A stretch of 13,348 nucleotides of DNA from Pseudomonadota bacterium (GTDB lineage: Bacteria > Pseudomonadota > Alphaproteobacteria > Rhizobiales > Xanthobacteraceae), in assembly GCA_023404705.1 (NCBI GenBank), contig JAEYAU010000053.1, forward strand, positions 1-13,348, in the 5' to 3' direction. The notes beneath the pieces are model-generated. The model saw nothing but the letters and a program-made list of their open reading frames with translations, was not told where the DNA came from and ran no database searches. The position numbers and the translations under genes are program-made. Below, piece after piece: positions 1 to 5,285 of the stretch. The number at the start of each line of letters is the position of its first letter. Position 1 is the stretch's first letter.

Positions 1-65
1 ATCAGCTCAAGGCGGTACCTGAGGGAGGCAGACTGGAGCGGGGCCTCGCGGCCCCTCTCGACTTT
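1..65 (+). terminator. GC-rich hairpin at window start, possible terminator of an upstream gene
   Basis: GGGGCC (40-45) and GGCCCC (50-55) form a perfect 6-bp stem closed by loop TCGC. It is extended by GAG (36-38) with CTC (57-59) across one mismatch. Only a weak T run (63-65) follows, so intrinsic termination is uncertain. The preceding gene, if any, lies outside the window and I see no convincing reading frame in bases 1-65. Confidence 0.3.
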
Positions 66-213
66 GTAGGGTGTGCACGGTCGGCCCGAGCGCTGCGGGA
101 TTCGCGAGCGTTGCGTCCGCCGTGCGCACGCGTGCCGACTCACGACGCGTGCGCTCGGCGCGATCAGACGCAGCGCACATCATGGGCGTCAGGGCGCGCC
201 GAGCACACCCTAC
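66..213. repeat. Palindromic intergenic repeat, copy 1 (MITE-like)
   Basis: The ends are an 11-bp perfect inverted repeat, GTAGGGTGTGC (66-76) and GCACACCCTAC (203-213), with imperfect complementarity continuing inward for roughly 20 bp more. The interior is rich in GCGCACGCGTGC-type palindromes. It shares a 22-bp block (145-166) with copy 3 (11445-11466) at 21 of 22 positions, and both blocks lie 47 bp from the right end. It shares GTGCGCAC and GACTCAC blocks with copy 2 at nearly the same offsets. No coding sequence or transposase is present, so it resembles a non-autonomous element or a structured intergenic repeat. It lies upstream of the DUF3597 gene. Confidence 0.75.
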
Positions 214-351
214 CGGCTTCGGTGGCTTTCGCGTCATAGGAGTCCATCGCGACCAGGACACGTCTTTCGTGCGTGGGGCGTTCGGGGGCGAGCGCGCGGC
301 GAACTTTTCGGCGCGTGTCGTGTTGTCGACCCATGCCATGAGGAGGCAAGA
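214..351 (+). other. Non-coding leader before the DUF3597 gene
   Basis: This stretch between repeat copy 1 and the first gene holds no reading frame I trust. A strong Shine-Dalgarno sequence, AGGAGG (341-346), sits 5 nt before the ATG at 352. I could not identify a convincing -35/-10 pair, so the promoter of this gene is not located. Confidence 0.5.
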
Positions 352-789
352 ATGAGCGTCTTCGGAAAGATCATGTCGGCGATCTTCGGATCGAAAGCGA
401 CGGCTGCCCCCGGAGCCACGGCTGCCCCCGCGCCGTCGGCGACACCCACGCCCGCGACACCTTCCGCCATGTCCGAGGCGCCCTCGATCACCCCGGGGGC
501 GACGGCCGGTGCTCAGACCGGCGCGCAGCAGTCCGTCGACGTGGAAGCCGTGGTGAGCGGTTTCGCGGCGAAGAAGAAAGAGAAGCTCGACTGGCGCCAC
601 TCCATCGTCGACCTGATGAAGGTGCTCGACCTCGACTCGAGTCTCGGGGCGCGCAAGGAGCTCGCGCAGGAGCTCGGCTACAAGGGCGAGCTCAATGGCT
701 CGGCCGAGATGAACATCTGGCTGCACAAGCAGGTGATGAAGAAGCTCGCCGAGAATGGCGGGAAGGTGCCGGCGGACCTGAAGGACTGA
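352..789 (+). CDS. DUF3597 domain-containing small protein
   Basis: The product has 145 residues. It opens with a short hydrophobic stretch (FGKIMSAIFG, residues 4-13) and continues with a low-complexity Ala/Pro/Thr/Ser-rich linker (about 14-60). It ends in a compact, probably helical domain (about 61-140) with the DUF3597 signature KLDWRHSIVDLMKVLDLDS followed by GARKELAQELGY and a C-terminal helix. I chose the start at 352 because AGGAGG stands 5 nt upstream and because DUF3597 proteins typically begin MS(I/V)FGKIMSAIFG. The same frame is open further upstream (from 73), but that part runs through repeat copy 1 and is unlikely to be translated. The family function is unknown. Its resemblance to LysM-linked or envelope-stress small proteins is not strong enough to assign a role. 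Repeat copies flank the gene on both sides. Confidence 0.85.
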   Translation: MSVFGKIMSAIFGSKATAAPGATAAPAPSATPTPATPSAMSEAPSITPGATAGAQTGAQQSVDVEAVVSGFAAKKKEKLDWRHSIVDLMKVLDLDSSLGARKELAQELGYKGELNGSAEMNIWLHKQVMKKLAENGGKVPADLKD

Positions 790-799
790 GGCAGGCGCC

Positions 800-943
800 G
801 TAGGGTGCGCTAAGCGGCCCAGACGCTTGCGGTGTTCGCCGAGAGATAGTCCGCGTGCGCACCTGTTGACTCACCGCCCGCGTGCGCACGCGCGGTCGAC
901 TCATCGTAACTCGCACCGCAGCGGCGCGCTTAGCGCACCCTAC
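800..943. repeat. Palindromic intergenic repeat, copy 2 (MITE-like)
   Basis: A 17-bp perfect terminal inverted repeat, GTAGGGTGCGCTAAGCG (800-816) and its complement (927-943), bounds a 144-bp element. GTGCGCAC lies 55 bp from the left end, against 56 bp in copy 1, and is followed in both by GACTCAC and CGCGTGCGC, so the two copies are related and in the same orientation. It begins 11 bp after the DUF3597 stop codon. When transcribed it would fold into a long hairpin, so it could double as a terminator or RNA stabiliser. Confidence 0.75.
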
Positions 944-978
944 GGTGCGCGAGTGAAAACGCATCGAAGGAGAACATC

Positions 979-1497
979 ATGGGACTTTTGGACAACGTGT
1001 TCAGCGTCAACCGCACCCAAGGCGGCGGCATGTCGCCGATCACCATGGCGCTGCTCGGCCTGCTCGCCTACCGCACGATGCGCGGCAAGGGCCGGCTCGG
1101 CGAGATGCTCGGCAAGGGTGACATGCTCGGCGGCGCCGGAGGCGCCGGCGGCGGTCTCGGCGGATTGCTGCAGGGCGGCCTCGGCGGACTGCTCGGCGGC
1201 GCCGGCGCGGGCGGCCTGCTCAGCGGCGGGCTGCAGGACCTGATGAAGCAGTTCCAGGACAACGGCAAAGGCGAGAAGATGCAGTCCTGGGTCTCGACGG
1301 CGCAGAACAAGCCGATCGACCCGAATGAGCTCGAGGAGGCGCTCGGCCAGGAACGCGTCAGCTGGCTGATGGAGCAGACCGGCCTCTCCAAGCAGGAGCT
1401 GCTCGAAGGCCTGTCGCGGGAGCTGCCCGAGAGCGTCGACAAGCTGACGCCCGCCGGTCACATCCCGACCGAGCAGGAAGCGCAGCGGATGCAGTAA
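979..1497 (+). CDS. YidB / DUF937 family protein
   Basis: The product has 172 residues. It starts with MGLLDNVF, the usual opening of YidB-like DUF937 proteins, followed by a short hydrophobic segment (about 18-31). Next comes a Gly/Leu-rich stretch (about 45-84) made of GGLGGLL-like units, then a soluble helical domain (about 86-160) containing WVSTAQNKPIDPNEL and LSKQELLEGLSRELPESVDKLTP, the conserved core of the family. AAGGAG (967-972) precedes the ATG by 6 nt. The function of YidB proteins is not established. The gene lies 36 bp after repeat copy 2 and 189 bp after the DUF3597 gene on the same strand. It may be read from the same promoter or from one inside the repeat. A strong hairpin follows the stop codon. 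Confidence 0.88.
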   Translation: MGLLDNVFSVNRTQGGGMSPITMALLGLLAYRTMRGKGRLGEMLGKGDMLGGAGGAGGGLGGLLQGGLGGLLGGAGAGGLLSGGLQDLMKQFQDNGKGEKMQSWVSTAQNKPIDPNELEEALGQERVSWLMEQTGLSKQELLEGLSRELPESVDKLTPAGHIPTEQEAQRMQ

Positions 1498-1504
1498 GCG
1501 CGCA

Positions 1505-1542
1505 GCGGTCGCGACGCGTCACTCCGGCGCGTCGCAGACCGC
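1505..1542 (+). terminator. Hairpin after the yidB-like gene, terminator-like
   Basis: GCGGTC (1505-1510) plus GCGACGCG (1511-1518) pair with CGCGTCGC (1528-1535) and GACCGC (1537-1542). This gives 14 bp with one bulged A (1536) and a 9-nt loop. It begins 8 nt after the stop codon. There is no T tract, so it could be a Rho-dependent or weak terminator, or a 3' stabiliser. Confidence 0.5.
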
Positions 1543-1589
1543 GGCGCAGCTCCGCGACAAAACGCTTCGGAAAAAATTTTCTGGTTTGC

Positions 1590-1609
1590 CGAAAGTCACT
1601 TGACTTTCG
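1590..1609. promoter_or_regulatory. Inverted repeat overlapping a -35 element (candidate operator)
   Basis: CGAAAGTC (1590-1597) and GACTTTCG (1602-1609) form a perfect 8-bp inverted repeat with centre ACTT. It covers the -35 hexamer at 1600-1605. This arrangement fits a repressor site. No regulator is identifiable in the window, and a fortuitous palindrome is possible. Confidence 0.4.
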
Positions 1610-1627
1610 ACGATGAAAGAACATAAT
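1600..1627 (+). promoter_or_regulatory. Sigma-70-type promoter candidate upstream of nuoJ
   Basis: TTGACT (1600-1605) matches the -35 consensus at 5 of 6 positions. CATAAT (1622-1627) matches the -10 consensus at 5 of 6. The spacer is 16 bp. It lies in an AT-rich patch (about 1558-1640) that stands out in otherwise very GC-rich DNA. Transcription would start near 1634 and run toward nuoJ, giving an untranslated region of about 650 nt. Confidence 0.5.
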
Positions 1628-1634
1628 AGGAACA

Positions 1635-1684
1635 TTCCTGCTCGCGAGGCATTCGACCGGTGATGCGATCGACTGGAGCAGGAA
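1635..1684 (+). repeat. Long-range hairpin at the predicted transcript 5' end
   Basis: TTCCTGCTC (1635-1643) is the exact complement of GAGCAGGAA (1676-1684), giving a 9-bp stem that encloses 32 nt. A smaller GCAT/ATGC pairing (1649-1652 with 1662-1665) lies inside. It would be the first structure in a transcript started from the promoter at 1600-1627. The small palindrome GGAACATTCC (1629-1638) overlaps its left arm. Confidence 0.4.
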
Positions 1685-1882
1685 GCGGTCCCGCGGGTTC
1701 GGACTGACCATTCGGACACTCGGGCGGTTCGAGGCGACAGCCACTCCGACACTATGATCGGAGCGCAGGGAGCCTGCTGGCTCGACGACGGCTTTGCGGT
1801 CCGTTGAGCGAAGCGCTGCTTCGACGCCGTGACGGTCATGGGTCGCCCTAACGGGGGCACAGGGACCGGGAACCGCAGTGGA
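1685..1882 (+). other. Non-coding stretch between promoter hairpin and hairpin array
   Basis: I see no credible gene here. One clear hairpin is CGAAGC (1809-1814) with GCTTCG (1818-1823), loop GCT. An in-frame extension of nuoJ begins at an ATG at 1829 but has no matching ribosome binding site and reads as non-protein-like Arg/Ala/Pro/Ser-rich sequence. Confidence 0.4.
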
Positions 1883-2114
1883 GCGCCGAGAGGCGCGCGG
1901 GCTCCGAACGCAAGGAGCCCGTTGACAGCGTCTCGCAAACGCTGTCCCGGCCGGGCTCGCACCCCGGCCATGGTCCGCCTCGCAAGCGGGCCGCGCCGTC
2001 TCGGCGCTCTGCTCCCTCAGGGGAGCCGCTCCCTCTGGGGAGCCGCTCGCGTGAGCGAGCCGCGATCAGCTCGCGTTAGCGAGCCGAACCTCCGGGCGCG
2101 AATCGCGCCGCGGA
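1883..2114 (+). repeat. Array of eleven consecutive hairpins
   Basis: Stem pairs, read left to right: 1883-1887/1892-1896 (loop GAGA); 1898-1905/1914-1921 (8 bp, loop GAACGCAA); 1924-1931/1939-1946 (8 bp, loop CTCGCAA); 1949-1955/1963-1969 (7 bp, loop CTCGCAC); 1972-1978/1986-1992 (7 bp with one G-U, loop CTCGCAA); 1993-1998/2002-2007 (loop TCT); 2011-2016/2021-2026 (loop TCAG); 2028-2033/2038-2043 (loop TCTG); 2045-2050/2055-2060 (loop GTGA); 2069-2074/2079-2084 (loop GTTA); 2095-2100/2104-2109, flanked by 2091-2094/2111-2114. Spacers are mostly 0-3 nt, so nearly every base is paired. Compensated stems with differing sequences argue for RNA or single-strand structure. Alternatively it is a cluster of palindromic repeats of the kind scattered in related genomes. 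I recognise no known RNA family. Confidence 0.7.
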
Positions 2115-2222
2115 GATCAAACTGTTGCCCGGCGGACCCTGCGGAAAACCCAGGCGAATTTGCCCCCATCTTCTGCGCCTTGGGACGGTGGACGCGCGGC
2201 CATGGGCGCGCTAGGAACACCG
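2115..2222 (+). other. Non-coding stretch with further hairpins
   Basis: CCCAGGCG (2149-2156) pairs with CGCC plus TGGG (2176-2179, 2181-2184) with one bulged T. GCGCG (2194-2198) pairs with CGCGC (2207-2211). It continues the structured region toward nuoJ, and no gene is visible. Confidence 0.35.
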
Positions 2223-2271
2223 CGCCACGCGGGGCGAATCTGCCTTGCGCTTCCGGATTCGGCGCGTGGCG
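2223..2271 (+). promoter_or_regulatory. Two-part hairpin next to the nuoJ ribosome binding site
   Basis: CGCCACGCG (2223-2231) pairs with CGCGTGGCG (2263-2271) over 9 bp. Inside it CGAATC (2235-2240) pairs with GATTCG (2256-2261), and the loop is 15 nt. The right arm ends in GGCG, the first half of the GGCGGGGA purine stretch that serves as the nuoJ Shine-Dalgarno sequence (2268-2275), 6 nt before the ATG at 2282. When folded, the hairpin could limit ribosome access to nuoJ. Confidence 0.45.
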
Positions 2272-2281
2272 GGGACATTCG

Positions 2282-2890
2282 ATGGTGGCAAGCCTCTTCT
2301 TCTACCTGTTCGCCGGGGTCTGCGTGGCGTCGGCCTTCATGGTCATCGCGGCCCGCAATCCGGTGCACTCGGTGCTGTTCCTGATCCTGGCCTTCGTGAA
2401 TGCGTCGGGCCTGTTCCTGCTGATGGGCGCCGAGTTCCTGGCCATGATCCTGGTCGTCGTCTACGTGGGCGCGGTCGCGGTCCTGTTCCTGTTCGTCGTC
2501 ATGATGCTGGACGTGGATTTCGCGGAGCTGCGGCAGGGCTTCCTGAACTACCTGCCGGTCGGCGTCCTGGTCGGGCTCGTGGTCCTGGTGGAACTGCTGC
2601 TGGTGGTGGGCGCCTGGGCGATCGGGCCCGGCATGCCGAAGCCGGTGCTGCCGATCCCGCCGGCCGAGGCCATGTCCAACACAGAGGCGCTCGGCCTCGT
2701 GCTCTACACCAAGTACATCTACTTCTTCCAAGCCGCCGGAATGGTGCTGCTGGTCGCGATGATCGGCGCCATCGTGCTGACGCTGCGCCACAAGGAAGGC
2801 GTCAAGCGGCAAGTCATCGCCGATCAGGTGGCGCGCACGCCCGCGACCGCCATTGAGATCGTCAAGGTGCGGCCGGGGCAGGGACTATGA
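2282..2890 (+). CDS. nuoJ: NADH-quinone oxidoreductase subunit J
   Basis: NuoJ is a small membrane subunit of complex I at the junction of the quinone site and the proton-pumping arm. The 202-residue product has five predicted membrane segments. It carries the family hallmarks ARNPVHSVLFLILAFVN (about 24-40), Glu51 and the YVGAVAVLFLFVVMML segment (61-76), whose Tyr61/Gly63 region forms the flexible third helix of the family. The last helix ends near LRHKEGVKRQ. I chose ATG 2282 because homologues begin with a similar LFFYLFAGVCVASAF segment and GGCGGGGA precedes it. The frame stays open back to 1829, but the extra residues look non-coding. The gene overlaps nuoK by 4 nt (ATGA). It is preceded not by nuoI but by a long structured non-coding region. 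Confidence 0.95.
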   Translation: MVASLFFYLFAGVCVASAFMVIAARNPVHSVLFLILAFVNASGLFLLMGAEFLAMILVVVYVGAVAVLFLFVVMMLDVDFAELRQGFLNYLPVGVLVGLVVLVELLLVVGAWAIGPGMPKPVLPIPPAEAMSNTEALGLVLYTKYIYFFQAAGMVLLVAMIGAIVLTLRHKEGVKRQVIADQVARTPATAIEIVKVRPGQGL

Positions 2891-3195
2891 CCATCGGGCT
2901 CGGACACTACCTCGCGGTCGCCGCGATCCTGTTCACGCTCGGGATCCTCGGCATCTTCATCAACCGCAAGAACGTCATCGTCATCCTGATGTCGATCGAG
3001 CTGATCCTGCTCGCCGTCAACATCAACCTGGTCGCGTTCTCGACGCATATGGGCGACCTGGTCGGGCAGGTGTTCGCGCTGCTGGTGCTCACCGTCGCGG
3101 CCGCCGAGGCCGCGATCGGGCTCGCCATCCTGGTGGTCTACTTCCGCAACCGCGGCTCGATCGCGGTGGAAGACATCAATCTGATGAAGGGCTGA
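2887..3195 (+). CDS. nuoK: NADH-quinone oxidoreductase subunit K
   Basis: NuoK is a membrane subunit of complex I related to the Mrp antiporter MrpC and part of the proton path near NuoJ. The 102-residue product has the expected three helices. The two buried glutamates needed for coupling are present: Glu38 in MSIELILLAVN and Glu74 in AAAEAAIGLAI, equivalent to Glu36 and Glu72 of the E. coli protein. The length matches the family (about 100). The start codon overlaps the nuoJ stop in an ATGA junction, which implies translational coupling. Seven bases separate it from nuoL. Confidence 0.97.
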   Translation: MTIGLGHYLAVAAILFTLGILGIFINRKNVIVILMSIELILLAVNINLVAFSTHMGDLVGQVFALLVLTVAAAEAAIGLAILVVYFRNRGSIAVEDINLMKG

Positions 3196-3202
3196 TCCCC
3201 TC

Positions 3203-5284
3203 ATGTATGCGACGATCGTCTTCCTGCCGCTCCTCGGCTGCATCATCGCGGGACTGATCTCGCTCGCGGGCGCCCGCGCGCGCTACCCGGGCGGCAGCCC
3301 GGCGCACGGCGCCGAGGACCACGCCCACGACACCGGCCCCCATCGCGGCGGCGGCGCCCCTTCGGTGCACGGCGCCCATGCGGTCGCCCACGAGAGCCAC
3401 GACGAGCCCCATGCGCACGAGCCGCCCGCGCAGGGCTCGCGCGCCGCCGAGGCCGTGACCACGCTGTTCCTGTTCATCTCCATGCTGCTCTCCTGGCTCG
3501 CGCTGGCGCGCGTCGGCTTCGGTCACGAAGAGAGCCGGGTAGTGCTGTTCTCGTTCATCCGCTCGGGCGAGCTCAATGTCGACTGGGCGCTGCGCGTCGA
3601 CGCGCTGACGGCCGTGATGCTGGTCGTGGTGACGACCGTCTCGGCGCTCGTGCACCTCTATTCCATCGGCTACATGCACGAGGATCCGCACCGGCCGCGC
3701 TTCTTCGCCTATCTGTCGCTGTTCACCTTCGCGATGCTGATGCTGGTGACGGCCGACAATCTGGTGCAGCTGTTCTTCGGCTGGGAAGGTGTCGGCCTCG
3801 CGAGCTACCTGCTGATCGGCTTCTGGTATCAGCGGCCGTCCGCCAATGCGGCGGCGATCAAGGCCTTCGTGGTCAACCGCGTCGGCGACTTCGGCTTCGC
3901 GCTCGGCATCTTCGCGGTCTTCATGATGATCGGCGCGGTCAATTTCGAAACCGTGTTCGCGCAGGCGCCGACGCTCTCGGGCAAGACCATCAACTTCCTC
4001 GGCTGGCATGCCGATGCGCTCACGCTGATCTGCCTGCTGCTGTTCATGGGCGCCATGGGCAAGTCGGCGCAGTTCCTGTTGCACACCTGGCTGCCGGACG
4101 CGATGGAAGGTCCGACCCCCGTGTCGGCGCTGATCCATGCCGCCACCATGGTGACGGCCGGCGTCTTCATGGTGGCGCGGCTCTCGCCGCTGTTCGAGCT
4201 CGCGCCGAATGCGCAGACGGTGGTGACCTTCTTCGGCGCCACCACGGCGTTCTTCGCAGCGACGGTCGGCTTGGTGCAGAACGACATCAAGCGGATCGTT
4301 GCCTACTCGACCTGCTCGCAGCTCGGCTACATGTTCGTCGCCATGGGCGTCGGCGCCTATTCGGTCGGCATGTTCCACCTGTTCACGCATGCCTTCTTCA
4401 AGGCGCTGCTGTTCCTCGGCTCCGGCTCGGTGATCATGGCGATGCATCACGAGCAGGACATCCGCCAGATGGGCGGGCTGAAGGACAAGATCCCGTTCAC
4501 GTACTGGACCATGGTGATCGGCACGCTGGCGCTCACCGGCTTCCCGCTCACGGCGGGCTACTTCTCGAAGGACGCCATCATCGAGGCCGCCTATGCGGGC
4601 AAGAACCCGATGGCGATCTACGCCTTCGTGCTCACCGTCGTCGCGGCGGGCCTCACGTCGTTCTATTCCTGGCGGCTGATCTTCAAGACCTTCCACGGCC
4701 ATCCGCGCGACCACCACGCCTACGATCATGCGCATGAGAGCCCGCTGGTCGTGCTGATCCCGCTCGGTGCGCTCGCGGTGGGCTCGATCCTCGCCGGCTA
4801 TCCGTTCAAGGAATATTTCGCGGGCCATCACGTGGCCGAGTTCTTCCGCGAGTCCCTGAAGCAGGGCGGGCAGATCATCGACGACATGCACCATGTGCCG
4901 CTGCTCGTGGCGCTGCTGCCGACCATCGCGATGGTCATCGGCCTGCTGATCAGCTTCCAGTTCTATATCCGCCGGCCCGACATCCCCGAGCGCCTCGCCG
5001 CCGAGCAGCCGCTGCTTTATCGGTTCCTGCTCAACAAATGGTACTTCGACGAGATCTACGACTTCCTGCTGGTGCGTCCCACGATCTGGCTCGGCCGCCT
5101 GCTCTGGAAAGGCGGCGACGGCCGCATCATTGACGGTCTCGGGCCCGACGGCGTCTCGGCGCGCGTGCTCGACGTCACCCGCAACGTCGTGCGGCTGCAG
5201 ACCGGTTATCTCTATCACTATGCCTTTGCCATGCTGATCGGCGTCGCCGCGCTGATCACCTGGTTCATGTTTGGAGCGCACTGA
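3203..5284 (+). CDS. nuoL: NADH-quinone oxidoreductase subunit L, with His-rich insertion
   Basis: NuoL is the distal antiporter-like proton-pumping subunit of complex I. The 693-residue product is longer than E. coli NuoL (613). Part of the excess is a hydrophilic His/Asp/Glu-rich segment between the first two membrane helices (about residues 28-82, ten histidines). Conserved features include GWEGVGLASYLLIGFWY with Glu195, GAMGKSAQFLLHTWLPDAMEGPTPVSALIHAATMVTAG with Lys287, and HAFFKALLFLGSGSV. The C-terminal part carries a family-typical second His cluster (TFHGHPRDHHAYDHAHES), and LNKWYFDEIYD leads to the long lateral helix and final anchor. The start at 3203 lies 7 nt after nuoK, with only a weak ribosome binding site, so coupling to nuoK is likely. 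The stop at 5282-5284 directly precedes nuoM. Confidence 0.97.
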   Translation: MYATIVFLPLLGCIIAGLISLAGARARYPGGSPAHGAEDHAHDTGPHRGGGAPSVHGAHAVAHESHDEPHAHEPPAQGSRAAEAVTTLFLFISMLLSWLALARVGFGHEESRVVLFSFIRSGELNVDWALRVDALTAVMLVVVTTVSALVHLYSIGYMHEDPHRPRFFAYLSLFTFAMLMLVTADNLVQLFFGWEGVGLASYLLIGFWYQRPSANAAAIKAFVVNRVGDFGFALGIFAVFMMIGAVNFETVFAQAPTLSGKTINFLGWHADALTLICLLLFMGAMGKSAQFLLHTWLPDAMEGPTPVSALIHAATMVTAGVFMVARLSPLFELAPNAQTVVTFFGATTAFFAATVGLVQNDIKRIVAYSTCSQLGYMFVAMGVGAYSVGMFHLFTHAFFKALLFLGSGSVIMAMHHEQDIRQMGGLKDKIPFTYWTMVIGTLALTGFPLTAGYFSKDAIIEAAYAGKNPMAIYAFVLTVVAAGLTSFYSWRLIFKTFHGHPRDHHAYDHAHESPLVVLIPLGALAVGSILAGYPFKEYFAGHHVAEFFRESLKQGGQIIDDMHHVPLLVALLPTIAMVIGLLISFQFYIRRPDIPERLAAEQPLLYRFLLNKWYFDEIYDFLLVRPTIWLGRLLWKGGDGRIIDGLGPDGVSARVLDVTRNVVRLQTGYLYHYAFAMLIGVAALITWFMFGAH

Positions 5285-5285
5285 G

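Noticed and set aside
7..726. 239-residue minus-strand frame across repeat copy 1 and DUF3597
   Set aside because: It crosses the repeat and the antisense of a Pro/Ala-rich gene, and no domain or ribosome site is visible.
1519..1971. Minus-strand frame of 150 residues in the nuoJ upstream region
   Set aside because: It runs through the terminator-like hairpin, the promoter and part of the hairpin array, and its composition is not protein-like.
1883..2114. CRISPR or integron attC array
   Set aside because: There are no constant direct repeats separated by unique spacers and no attC-type core sites. The units are adjacent hairpins with differing stems.
1634..2281. tmRNA, RNase P RNA or SRP RNA in the structured region
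   Set aside because: The hallmark conserved cores (tRNA-like end, GAGGAAAGTCCGGGC-type P4 region, GGAAGCAGC-type SRP loop) are absent.
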